Part shown: piece after piece, positions 32,472-40,797 of the stretch
Layout of the letters: the number at the start of each line of letters is the position of its first letter
Position numbering within the stretch: the first letter of the stretch is position 1
NCBI GenBank assembly: GCA_964636885.1
Contig: CAZWVA010000004.1
Span: forward strand, 18,323-82,322
Source of the DNA: CAZWVA01 sp964636885
GTDB lineage: Bacteria > Desulfobacterota_D > UBA1144 > Nemesobacterales > CSP1-2
Reading direction: 5' to 3'
DNA: 64,000 bases
Program-made: the position numbers and the translations under genes
The notes under the pieces: generated by a model
What the model was told of the DNA's origin: nothing
The model's input: only the letters and a program-made list of their open reading frames with translations
Databases searched by the model: none

Positions 32472-34295
32472 CTATCCCGTCTTTACATTATCTGCAAGCC
32501 CAACTGCCTCTTCAACCATCTCTCTCAGTAAATCCAGTCCCCCTTGCCAGAAATTCGGGTCATTTATGCTTACGCCAACACGGGCTAGAAGCTTCTCCGG
32601 TGATTCGGACCCACCGGCAGAAAGGAGTTCGATATAGCGAGGGACAAAAGCGTTCCCTTCCATGATGTACCTGTGATAGAGGGCAAGAACCAGGAGTTCC
32701 CCAAAGGAGTAGGCGTAACAGTAAAAAGGAGAGTGGATAAAATGAGGTATATACATCCACCACCATCCGTAGTCCTCAGTTAGCTCCACCGATCTACCAA
32801 ACATCGCCCTATTGGCCTCTATCCAGAGTTCGTTTATCCGCTCGGGCATTAGTTCTCCCTCCTTTCTCCTTGCGAAATGGAGCTTTTCCTCGAACCGGGT
32901 AAGCACAACCTGACGGAAAACGGTCGCAAAGATATCTTCCAGCTTACTGGAGAGAAGGGAAAGACGAACCTTGGGGTCTTTTTCAGACTCCTTTAACCTG
33001 TGGAATACGAGCATCTCTCCGAACACGCTTGCCGTCTCCGCGGTGGTAAGAGGCGTGTTACACTGAAGGTATCCCTGCTTTCGAGATAGGTACTGATGAA
33101 CACCATGGCCGAGTTCGTGCGCAAGGGTCATGACATCGCGGAGTTTTCCCGTATAGTTTATAAACACATAGGGGTGAACGCTCGGCACGGTGCCGTGACT
33201 GAAAGCCCCTCCCCGCTTTCCCACCCTTACCTCCGCATCGATCCAACCCCTTTCAAAGAACTCCCTTGAGATCTCGGCCATTTGATCTGAGAAGTGGCCA
33301 AAAGACTCTAGAATGATCTCTTTACACTCCTCATAACCGATCGTTCTCTTCTCGGAGAATAGGGGTGCATAACGGTCGTAGTCGTAGAACCTCCTCAGTC
33401 CGAGGAGTCTCCTCTTGAGTTTGTAGTACCTCTCTACCATATCGTAGTTCCTCTCGCATGATGTAATAAGGGCATCCACCGTCTCCTTATCGATCTCGTT
33501 ATCGAGATGACGAGATGCCATGGGATCCGGAAATGAACGAAGTCGGTCGTTGATCGCGTGTTCCTGAAGGAGTATGTTGAATATGTAGGTAAGGATATGG
33601 GCGTTTTCCTTTAGTCCGACCGTAAGCCCTTTTGCGGCTGCCTTTCGTTTGGTTCTGTCAGGGTCGTAGAGGAGGGCCAGCGTTTCGGTTTCGGTGAGGA
33701 GCTTCGTCTTACCATCCAATCTGACCTTAAACCGTATGTTGTTTATCACCTCGTCGAAGAGGCGTTTAAATGCACGGGAACCGGTATTCGCCTTCTCGTC
33801 GAGGATCTTTTCTTCGGGCTCGCTCAACCTGTGTGGCTTGTATCTCCTCTCCCGTTCGAGAAAATGACGGTAATGTGAAAGGGTTTCATCTCTGATCAAC
33901 CGATTCGCCGTATCATCTGGAATGGCTATCCATTCGAGTTCAAAAAACATAAGGTGCTTGCGGATCTCGGTTGATTTTTCCTGAATCGACTGAAGAAACG
34001 CCCCGTGTTTCGGGTTGCTCGTGTCTGCAGCAAAAACGAGATAGGCATAGGAAAGGAGTTTTCCCACCTGCTCGCTTATCGATTCGAGTTCTTTTACCGA
34101 TTCGAGAAGAAGAGAAGGGTCAATCGTTTCTGAGTTTATCTTTCCCCTATATCTTTCCTCAAATGACCTCGCCCTTGAGAGTGCATCCTGAATATCCCTT
34201 TCTACCTGCGGATCATCGAGACCCGAGTAAAGGTCAGAAAGGTCCCATCTTACCCCCTCGGAACCAACTGTTATGGATTCCACCGCTTCAGCCAT
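32472..34295 (-). CDS. pepF: M3-family oligoendopeptidase (PepF type)
   Basis: 607 residues, a zinc metallopeptidase that degrades oligopeptides in the cytosol. The zinc motif H393-E-L-G-H397 (LAHELGHGVHQYL) is intact, with the third ligand expected in TTAETASVFGE (about 420). The N-terminal VRWDLSDLYSGLDDP and the C-terminal SPFYCYAYSFGELLVLALY blocks match PepF/M3B. Length is normal. It converges with the hybrid kinase gene (16 bases between stops). Confidence 0.9.
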   Translation of the reverse strand: MAEAVESITVGSEGVRWDLSDLYSGLDDPQVERDIQDALSRARSFEERYRGKINSETIDPSLLLESVKELESISEQVGKLLSYAYLVFAADTSNPKHGAFLQSIQEKSTEIRKHLMFFELEWIAIPDDTANRLIRDETLSHYRHFLERERRYKPHRLSEPEEKILDEKANTGSRAFKRLFDEVINNIRFKVRLDGKTKLLTETETLALLYDPDRTKRKAAAKGLTVGLKENAHILTYIFNILLQEHAINDRLRSFPDPMASRHLDNEIDKETVDALITSCERNYDMVERYYKLKRRLLGLRRFYDYDRYAPLFSEKRTIGYEECKEIILESFGHFSDQMAEISREFFERGWIDAEVRVGKRGGAFSHGTVPSVHPYVFINYTGKLRDVMTLAHELGHGVHQYLSRKQGYLQCNTPLTTAETASVFGEMLVFHRLKESEKDPKVRLSLLSSKLEDIFATVFRQVVLTRFEEKLHFARRKEGELMPERINELWIEANRAMFGRSVELTEDYGWWWMYIPHFIHSPFYCYAYSFGELLVLALYHRYIMEGNAFVPRYIELLSAGGSESPEKLLARVGVSINDPNFWQGGLDLLREMVEEAVGLADNVKTG

Positions 34296-34381
34296 TTCGT
34301 ATTCTCCTTTTAGTGTCTATACAAAATTAGAATGTGGTTAAAGAATCGACCGCCGGGTGTTAAAGACGGATAGGCCCCGGC

Positions 34382-34900
34382 TCAGGTTGAATTACCCTTA
34401 ATAAAGTCCAAAACCTCTTTTGCGTGCCCCGCCGGGTTTACCTTCCTATAAATCTTAGAGACATTCCCCGAAGGGTCAATGACTATAGTGTCCCTCGAGG
34501 CGAATCCGCCAGAGACACTCACATCGTATAAGGACATGATCCTCTGCCCCTCATCCGGGATTAGCGGGACTCTTAACCCGTACTTATCCCTAAAATCACA
34601 GTGGTTCTCCTTTGTATCCCTGCTTATTCCGTAAATAATGGCGTTATTCCTCAGGAATTCCTCGTAGAGCGCCGTAAACTCCTTGGCCTCGATTGTGCAT
34701 CCCGGAGTATCGTCTTTCGGATAGAAATAGAGCACAACCCATTTCCCTCTAAGGCCACTTAGGTCCACGGTTCTCCCTTCCTCATCGGTCGCTTTAAATA
34801 AAGGGGCAGGCCCGCCTACCCTAAGCTCCCCCATAGAGGTAAGGGAAGAGCAGCAGAGAATAAAAAACGATAGGACCAATAACCCGATTGTCTTTCTCAT
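34382..34900 (-). CDS. bcp: Exported Bcp/PrxQ-type peroxiredoxin
   Basis: 172 residues with a thioredoxin-fold peroxiredoxin domain: FKATDEEGRTVDLSGLRGKWVVLYFYPKDDTPGC with peroxidatic C68, then PSGNVSKIYRKV. The usual resolving Cys five residues after the first is absent (AKEF), and C101 could take that role. Unlike most Bcp proteins it has an N-terminal hydrophobic segment with ILCCSS, probably a lipoprotein or signal anchor, so it acts outside the cytosol. It lies nine bases downstream of yqeY. Confidence 0.85.
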   Translation of the reverse strand: MRKTIGLLVLSFFILCCSSLTSMGELRVGGPAPLFKATDEEGRTVDLSGLRGKWVVLYFYPKDDTPGCTIEAKEFTALYEEFLRNNAIIYGISRDTKENHCDFRDKYGLRVPLIPDEGQRIMSLYDVSVSGGFASRDTIVIDPSGNVSKIYRKVNPAGHAKEVLDFIKGNST

Positions 34901-34909
34901 CTCCGTCTA

Positions 34910-35374
34910 TTACCGTGATCCTTCCAGTTTTTCCAGTTCTTCCCTCACGATCCTATTTACAAGAGAGCCATCCGCCCTTCCCCTCGTCTTTGGTATGAGG
35001 ATCCTCATCACCTTTCCAGATTCCCTTAGGTTCTTTACCCCAGCCTCTTCTATCGCCTTTCTCGCTTCCTCCCTAATCTCCTCCTCGGTCATCTGTTTGG
35101 GCATATACCTCATAAGGACATCGAGCTCCGCCTCTTCCCTATCCACAAGGTCCTGCCTCTTCCCTCTTATATATCCTTCTATGGATTCTTTCCTCTTTTT
35201 GATCTCGCTACCTATAACCTCGATGACCTCTTCGTCCGTTAGCTCCTTCTTTTTCTTTTCTATCTCCCTGTTCCTTATGGCGGACTGGAGCAGGCGAAGA
35301 ACGGAGAGCTCCACCTCGTTCTTGCTCCTTAGTGCCTCTTTCAGGTCTTCCGGTATCCTGTCTCTGAGACCCAT
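34910..35374 (-). CDS. yqeY: YqeY/GatB-tail domain protein
   Basis: 154 residues of the YqeY family, related to the C-terminal tail domain of GatB and possibly binding tRNA during transamidation. The charged helices SAIRNREIEKKKKELTDEEV and KKRKESIEGYIRGKRQDL, and MRYMPKQMTEEEI are typical. It precedes the peroxiredoxin on the minus strand. Its cellular role is not firmly established in any bacterium. Confidence 0.87.
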   Translation of the reverse strand: MGLRDRIPEDLKEALRSKNEVELSVLRLLQSAIRNREIEKKKKELTDEEVIEVIGSEIKKRKESIEGYIRGKRQDLVDREEAELDVLMRYMPKQMTEEEIREEARKAIEEAGVKNLRESGKVMRILIPKTRGRADGSLVNRIVREELEKLEGSR

Positions 35375-35698
35375 CTCTAAAACCCCTCTAAAAAGTTACC
35401 ATAAACCTCAGAGGTAGACCACTTTTATCCGTACCGGGTCCCCAAATCTGCCCAAAAAGATCGATCACGGGGACTACCGCCATTAATCCGTTTTCGTCTA
35501 GGATCGCATTCTAAACCCACCTACCGATTATACGCAAATCAGGCAAAGTTATAGGATACGATTGTAGGGTGCGTTTCCCAAACGCACCAAAAGGCCCGTC
35601 TCAAGGGCCTATATAACATGAGTTATACATTTTGAAATTGAGGTAGCATATAGGAGATTTTAGTCGATTGATAAAAAGCGGTAAATGGAGGTGTAATT
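35375..35698. other. 324-base intergenic region with REP-like palindromes
   Basis: This lies between divergent yqeY and tenA. It holds the palindromes described at 35568-35610 and the tenA ribosome-binding site (GGAGGT just before 35699). I saw no TPP-riboswitch consensus ahead of tenA and no other gene. Confidence 0.5.
35568..35610. repeat. REP-like palindromic element, two hairpins
   Basis: GGTGCGTTT-CCC-AAACGCACC (35568-35588), a perfect 9-base-pair hairpin preceded by TGTAG, followed after three bases by AGGCCC/GGGCCT (35592-35597 with 35605-35610). The first hairpin with its GTAGGGTGCGTT lead resembles a short palindromic repeat widespread in bacterial intergenic regions. Only one copy is in this window. 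Confidence 0.6.
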
Positions 35699-36379
35699 AT
35701 GGCCCCAGCATTTACGAAAGAGATGTGGAGGGAAACTATCCCGATCTATAGGTCTATCCTTGCCCATCCATTTATAAAAGGGCTTACAGACGGCTCACTC
35801 AAGGAGGAGAGCTTTAGGTTTTATGTCGTTCAGGATGCCCTATATCTAAGGGAATTCGCAAGGAGCCTCAGCATCGCCGCCGCCAAGGCCCCGGAGGACG
35901 ACTGGATAATCATGTTTAACGAGCACTCCGCCGGAGCGCTCAAGGTGGAGCGTGCCCTTCATGACGGGTTCTTCCGCGACTTCGGCATGAAAAAAAGGGA
36001 TGTAATGAGTACTCCACTTGCTCCAACGAATCTCGCCTATACGAGCTACCTCCTCTCCGTAGCCTATTCCTCTCCATTTCACGAGGTTGTTGGGGCGATC
36101 CTCCCCTGTTATTGGATATACTGGGAGGTGGGAAAAGCCCTCATATCCAGGGGTTCTCCAAACCCGCTTTATCAAAGATGGATAGGTACATACGGAGGGG
36201 AAGAATACACCAGGATAGTAAAGGCCGTTTTAAACCTTACAAACAGAGTGGCGAGGGATTTGAGAAGGGACGAGAAGGAGGCGATGAAGAAGCACTTCGT
36301 TACCACGAGCCGTTATGAGTGGATGTTTTGGGATATGGGGTTTAGGTGCGAGGGGTGGCCAGTGGGTGAAAAGGGTTAG
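35699..36379 (+). CDS. tenA: TenA/thiaminase II-family protein
   Basis: 226 residues, TenA-type all-helical enzyme; classical members hydrolyse aminopyrimidine thiamin breakdown products for salvage. The expected nucleophile C137 is in ILPCYWIYWEVG and an acidic residue D46 is in FYVVQDALYL. C-terminal FVTTSRYEWMFWDMGF is family-typical. The gene has a strong ribosome-binding site. No thiamin genes or TPP riboswitch are nearby. It converges with recF (8 bases between stops). Confidence 0.86.
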   Translation: MAPAFTKEMWRETIPIYRSILAHPFIKGLTDGSLKEESFRFYVVQDALYLREFARSLSIAAAKAPEDDWIIMFNEHSAGALKVERALHDGFFRDFGMKKRDVMSTPLAPTNLAYTSYLLSVAYSSPFHEVVGAILPCYWIYWEVGKALISRGSPNPLYQRWIGTYGGEEYTRIVKAVLNLTNRVARDLRRDEKEAMKKHFVTTSRYEWMFWDMGFRCEGWPVGEKG

Positions 36380-36387
36380 GCCTTAGA

Positions 36388-37479
36388 TTACAGAATGGTT
36401 TGTGCCCTTCCCGCCCTTATCTGAAACGTCTTCTTGCTGTCCGTATAAGGGAGCTCCTTAGGAACGGTCGATGTGATGAACATCTGACCCGGAAATTCTC
36501 TTAGTAATCTGAAAAGGAAGCCTTTTCTCCTCTCGTCGAGTTCACTTGTTATGTCGTCCAAAAGCAGTATCGGCGTTCTTCTAAGGATGCTCCTTATAAG
36601 CTTTATCTCCGAGGCCTTAAGCGAGAGCGTGAGCGTTTTTGCCTCACCCTGGGAGGCGAAGACCGATGCGTCTTTCCCGTTTATGGTAAACCCTATGAGG
36701 TCCCTATGCGGACCAACCGATGTCTGTCCCCTGATCCTATCACGTTTAAACCTCAACATCAGCTCCTTCCTCAATTCCTCCCGAAGGTCTCCATCCAGTT
36801 TGAAAGAGGACCTATAGGGTATCTTTACCTCTTGTCTCAGTCCTGAGATGAATCCGTATATCTTCTCTATCTCGCGCTCAAGTCTGCCGATTATTTCGAG
36901 CCTTCTTCTTACTATCCTCCCTCCCAGCTCTCCTATCTTTTCATCCCAGACCTCTATCGTTTCTCTTGCCCCCTCCCCTTTTCCCACCAGGAGCGCATTT
37001 CTCTGTGCAATGGCTCGAAGGTACGATTTTAGGTCCTTAAGATGCGTTGGATCGAAGTTGAGTATGAGGGCATCGATATAGTTTCTCCTATCCTGAGGGC
37101 TCCCCTTTACCAACTCTAGGTCAGTTGGGAGAAAGCTTACGACGTTGAACCTTCCCATGATCCTGCTCATATGGTATACGATCTTTCCATTGAGTTTTAC
37201 GGTCTTTCCGCCTTTTGTAAGGGCTATATGAATCTCGTTAAGACCGGAATCGGAATCGATCTCACCCTTTATCCTGCCCTCGGTTTCTCCGAGGCTTATA
37301 AGCTCCTCCATCTTCACCTGCTTGAATGGCCTAAACGTGCATAGAAGGTGTATGGCCTCAAGGAGATTGGTCTTACCCTGAGCGTTATCCCCGTAGATTA
37401 AATTGAACCTCTCATGGAAGGTAAGGGCTTCGCTTTTATAGTTCCTAAAGTTTCTTAGGGTAAGTGATCTGAGTATCAC
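36388..37479 (-). CDS. recF: DNA replication/repair protein RecF
   Basis: 363 residues, an SMC-like ATPase that loads RecA at single-strand gaps with RecO/RecR. Walker A GDNAQGKT (30-37), signature region QGEAKTLTLSLKASE and Walker B LLLDDITSELDERR are intact. The start LRSLTLRNFRNY is classical. It is found away from dnaA/dnaN, its usual neighbours in other bacteria, between tenA and the CDC48-type gene. Confidence 0.93.
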   Translation of the reverse strand: MILRSLTLRNFRNYKSEALTFHERFNLIYGDNAQGKTNLLEAIHLLCTFRPFKQVKMEELISLGETEGRIKGEIDSDSGLNEIHIALTKGGKTVKLNGKIVYHMSRIMGRFNVVSFLPTDLELVKGSPQDRRNYIDALILNFDPTHLKDLKSYLRAIAQRNALLVGKGEGARETIEVWDEKIGELGGRIVRRRLEIIGRLEREIEKIYGFISGLRQEVKIPYRSSFKLDGDLREELRKELMLRFKRDRIRGQTSVGPHRDLIGFTINGKDASVFASQGEAKTLTLSLKASEIKLIRSILRRTPILLLDDITSELDERRKGFLFRLLREFPGQMFITSTVPKELPYTDSKKTFQIRAGRAQTIL

Positions 37480-37586
37480 AGAGGCGCTATTTATCAGGAT
37501 TTAAGGAAAGTATAATTAAAATGGGATGCTTGTTCAATTTTAGGGTCCGAGGGTAGTGATTAAAGGGGTATGACTTCGGTGCTTCC

Positions 37587-37616
37587 TTGACCTTCTTCCT
37601 CCTGATACGGTAATAT
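37587..37616 (+). promoter_or_regulatory. Promoter of the CDC48-type gene
   Basis: TTGACC (37587-37592), an 18-base spacer and TAATAT (37611-37616), about 18 bases before the ATG at 37634, implying a very short leader. Confidence 0.5.
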
Positions 37617-37633
37617 TTCTATTAAGAGAAGAG

Positions 37634-39787
37634 ATGATGCTGTCTCTCAGGATATGCGAGATTTCGGTGAAGGACGCCGGTAAAGGGGTTGCAAGGCTTG
37701 ACCCCAAGGATATGCGTACGCTTGGAGTCAATGTCTGGGATCTCATCGAGATCGGAGGGAAGAGAAAAACCGTAGTCAGGGTCATGCAGTTAGAAAAATC
37801 TCTACGTGGGAAATCCATAGTACAGGTCGATGGGATCACGAGGGAGAATGCAAGGGTTGGGATCGATGATCGCGTGTTTGTAAGAAAGGTGGAGACAGAA
37901 CCCGGAATAAAGGTGGTTCTTGCGCCATTAAACAGCGAACTCCTCTTTAACGGGGACGATAGCAGGTATCTTCTAAGCCGTCTTGAAGGTGTTCCTATAA
38001 CGGTTGGCGATAGGATAAGGGTTACCTTTCCCGGAGCGAGGAACGAGGATTTTCAGGTTCTAGGGGCCATTCCTGCCGAATCCGTAGTGATATGCCCCAC
38101 AACCAAGATAGAGCTCAGGAGGAAACCGAAAGGCAGGGTGGATGCTTCAAGGGTGACCTATGAGGATATAGGTGGCCTGAGGGAGCAGATCGCCAAGGTT
38201 AGAGAGATGGTGGAACTCCCCCTCAGATACCCACAGGTGTTTGAGAGGCTTGGGATATCGCCTCCTAGAGGTATACTCCTAGTAGGTCCCCCCGGAAGTG
38301 GTAAGACCCTCCTTGCAAAGGCCGTAGCACACGAAACGAATGCCAATTTCCACCTCGTAAACGGCCCTGAGATCATGCACAAGTTCTATGGAGAGAGCGA
38401 AGCGAGGCTGAGGGATATATTTGAAATGGCCACGAGGAACCAACCCTCTATCATCTTTATGGATGAGCTCGATGCTATAGCACCAAAGAGGGATAAGGTC
38501 ACGGGAGATGTAGAAAAGAGGGTAGTCGCACAGCTACTCGCGCTTATGGATGGATTAAAGTATAGGGGAAGGGTGATAGTGATTGCCGCTACGAATCTCC
38601 CCAACATGCTCGATCCGGCTTTAAGAAGACCCGGTAGATTCGACAGGGAAGTCAACCTGGACGTACCGGATAGAAACGGGAGGCTTGAGATCTTTGAGGT
38701 TCACACACGAGGAATGCCACTAGCAAAGGACGTGGACCTAGAGCGGCTCGCAGACCTCACACACGGCTTTGTAGGCGCGGACATCGAAAACCTGTGCCGC
38801 GAAGCGGCTATGAGGACCCTCAGAACCGCTCTTCCAGATATAGATTTTGAAGACGGTTCTATTCCCTATGATAGGCTAGTGACCCTCACTGTCGGCATGA
38901 ATGACTTCGTTGACGCCCTGAGGGAGGTTGAACCCTCTGCCATAAGGGAGATATTCGTTGAAATCCCCAAAGTCACTTGGGATGATGTGGGCGGTCTTGA
39001 CGATATAAAACAAAGGCTCACCGAGGCCGTGATATGGCCCCTTAAGTACAAGGACCTTTTCGAGGCCACTGGTACAAAGGCCCCAAAGGGGATACTCCTT
39101 TACGGCCCGACGGGTACGGGTAAGACCCTTCTCGCAAAGGCGATTGCGAATCAGAGCGGTGTGAATTTCATATCCGTAAAGGGTGCAGAACTCCTCTCCA
39201 AGTATGTAGGCGAGTCCGAGAACGCCATAAGGGAGGTGTTTAGGAAGGCAAAACAGGTTGCCCCATGCATAGTGTTTTTTGATGAAATCGATGCCCTTGC
39301 TCCCCGGCGTGCAGAAACCGAAGGCACCCGCGTCTCGGAAAGGGTCGTAAGCCAGTTGCTAACGGAGATGGACGGGATCGAGGAATTAAGGGGATTCGTT
39401 ATCCTAGCCGCCACAAATAAGATCGATATGGTAGACCCTGCCCTTCTAAGACCGGGGAGGTTTGACCTATTCCTTCAAATCCCGTATCCGGATGAAAACG
39501 CTCTGCTTCAGATCCTAAAGATACACACCCGCGGAAAACCGCTTGCAAGGGACGTGAATCTAAAAGGTATGGTAGGAATGATTAAGGGCTTCTCTGGAGC
39601 AGATGTTCAGCTTCTCTGTCAGAGGGCATCTATCATCGCGATAAGGGAGCACCTCAAGCGTGGGAAAGGGGTCTTAAGGGTAAGACAGGCCCATTTTGAA
39701 GAGGCCTTAAAAGAGGTATTGGAGAGGCTAAATGGATCCCTTTCCGTTGTAACTCCCGAAAGAGGAAGGCTAGTTGGAACCCAGTAA
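37634..39787 (+). CDS. CDC48/VAT-type AAA ATPase (two AAA domains)
   Basis: 717 residues with the complete archaeal/eukaryotic p97 architecture. An N-domain (1 to about 185; double-psi barrel plus four-stranded barrel) is followed by D1 (Walker A GPPGSGKT 218-225, Walker B IIFMDE 273-278) and D2 (Walker A GPTGTGKT 491-498, Walker B IVFFDE 546-551). Arginine-finger regions (PGRFD) follow in both. It would be a hexameric unfoldase extracting proteins from complexes or membranes. Such proteins are uncommon in bacteria. It overlaps pilD by 14 bases. An alternative start is the next ATG. Confidence 0.92.
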   Translation: MMLSLRICEISVKDAGKGVARLDPKDMRTLGVNVWDLIEIGGKRKTVVRVMQLEKSLRGKSIVQVDGITRENARVGIDDRVFVRKVETEPGIKVVLAPLNSELLFNGDDSRYLLSRLEGVPITVGDRIRVTFPGARNEDFQVLGAIPAESVVICPTTKIELRRKPKGRVDASRVTYEDIGGLREQIAKVREMVELPLRYPQVFERLGISPPRGILLVGPPGSGKTLLAKAVAHETNANFHLVNGPEIMHKFYGESEARLRDIFEMATRNQPSIIFMDELDAIAPKRDKVTGDVEKRVVAQLLALMDGLKYRGRVIVIAATNLPNMLDPALRRPGRFDREVNLDVPDRNGRLEIFEVHTRGMPLAKDVDLERLADLTHGFVGADIENLCREAAMRTLRTALPDIDFEDGSIPYDRLVTLTVGMNDFVDALREVEPSAIREIFVEIPKVTWDDVGGLDDIKQRLTEAVIWPLKYKDLFEATGTKAPKGILLYGPTGTGKTLLAKAIANQSGVNFISVKGAELLSKYVGESENAIREVFRKAKQVAPCIVFFDEIDALAPRRAETEGTRVSERVVSQLLTEMDGIEELRGFVILAATNKIDMVDPALLRPGRFDLFLQIPYPDENALLQILKIHTRGKPLARDVNLKGMVGMIKGFSGADVQLLCQRASIIAIREHLKRGKGVLRVRQAHFEEALKEVLERLNGSLSVVTPERGRLVGTQ

Positions 39788-40616
39788 TCCGGTAGCCCTC
39801 CACACCCTTGCCTTTATATTCGGCTCGGTCATAGGGAGTTTTCTAAATGTCTGCATCTACAGGTTACCAAGGGAAGAATCAATAGTCTTTCCCCCTTCCA
39901 AATGCACCTCATGCAATACCCCGATCAGGTTTTATGACAACGTTCCTATAGTGAGCTACCTCGTCCTCCGCGGTAGGTGTAGAGCCTGCGGTAAGGGCAT
40001 CTCGCCAGTTTATCCGGTTGTCGAGACCCTATCGGGTCTAATATCCGTGCTTCTCGTGTGGAGGTTTGGTCTCACACTCGAAGCGCTCTTCTATCTCGTT
40101 TTTCTATTCGCTCTAGTCGTTATAACATTTATAGACCTGGAGCACATGATTATTCCCAATGTCATAACCATACCGGGAACCGTGGTAGGACTCATTCATG
40201 GTGCTCTTAGAACCGATTGGGGTTATACACAGGTACTCCTTTCCTCATTCCACCTTGGTCTTCGAGGCGTTCTCAGTATATTAGATGGTGTGCCAGTTAT
40301 GGACTCCCTCTTTGGAATTATCCTTGGAGGAGGAACGTTATTCCTCATAGGCCTTCTCTACGAGGTTATAAGGAAGAGGGAGGGTATGGGAATGGGTGAT
40401 GTGAAACTGATTGCCATGATCGGGGCGTTTCTTGGCTGGAAAGGGGTGATTTTTGTGGTCTTCGTGAGTTCCCTCATAGGAACCCTAGTAGGTTTATCAA
40501 TAATCCTGTATAAAAGAGGTGACCTAAGATACGCCATTCCCTATGGCCCCTTTCTATCCCTCGCCGCTGCCATATACTGCTTTACAGACGGGTTTAATCC
40601 CGGCCTCCAGTTGTGA
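39774..40616 (+). CDS. pilD: Prepilin peptidase / N-methyltransferase PilD
   Basis: 280 residues, an integral-membrane aspartic peptidase that cleaves type IV prepilins and pseudopilins and methylates the new N-terminus. The cytoplasmic zinc site has C44, C47, C69 and C72. Catalytic aspartates are D121 (FIDLEHMIIPN) and D209 (GMGDVK). A longer loop separates the helices between them than in E. coli homologues. The start TTG lies within the CDC48-type gene (14-base overlap). No pilin, pilB, pilC or secretin gene is in the window. Confidence 0.92.
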   Translation: MEPSNPVALHTLAFIFGSVIGSFLNVCIYRLPREESIVFPPSKCTSCNTPIRFYDNVPIVSYLVLRGRCRACGKGISPVYPVVETLSGLISVLLVWRFGLTLEALFYLVFLFALVVITFIDLEHMIIPNVITIPGTVVGLIHGALRTDWGYTQVLLSSFHLGLRGVLSILDGVPVMDSLFGIILGGGTLFLIGLLYEVIRKREGMGMGDVKLIAMIGAFLGWKGVIFVVFVSSLIGTLVGLSIILYKRGDLRYAIPYGPFLSLAAAIYCFTDGFNPGLQL

Positions 40617-40708
40617 AACCGCCCCAATAGGTATTACAATTAAACTGGGCAGTAAACAATCGCGGAGATACAGAGAGCGAACCGGTATTTGGACAAACGA
40701 GCGATAGC

Positions 40709-40736
40709 GAAAACCGATCGTTGGTACTCGGTTTTC
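40709..40736 (+). terminator. Stem-loop between pilD and the kinase gene
   Basis: GAAAACCGA (40709-40717) pairs perfectly with TCGGTTTTC (40728-40736) around a 10-base loop. Only CTTGTGATTT follows, so the T-run is poor; it may be a weak terminator or an mRNA 3' stabiliser. Confidence 0.45.
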
Positions 40737-40797
40737 CTTGTGATTTACGGTAAGCGCACTTTTATCGTGTCTCTTTATCTATACATAAAGGGGAAGT

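Noticed and set aside
35375..35698. Possible TPP riboswitch ahead of tenA
   Set aside because: No CTGAGA and no ACCTGA-type pairing elements were found; the palindromes fit a REP-like element instead.
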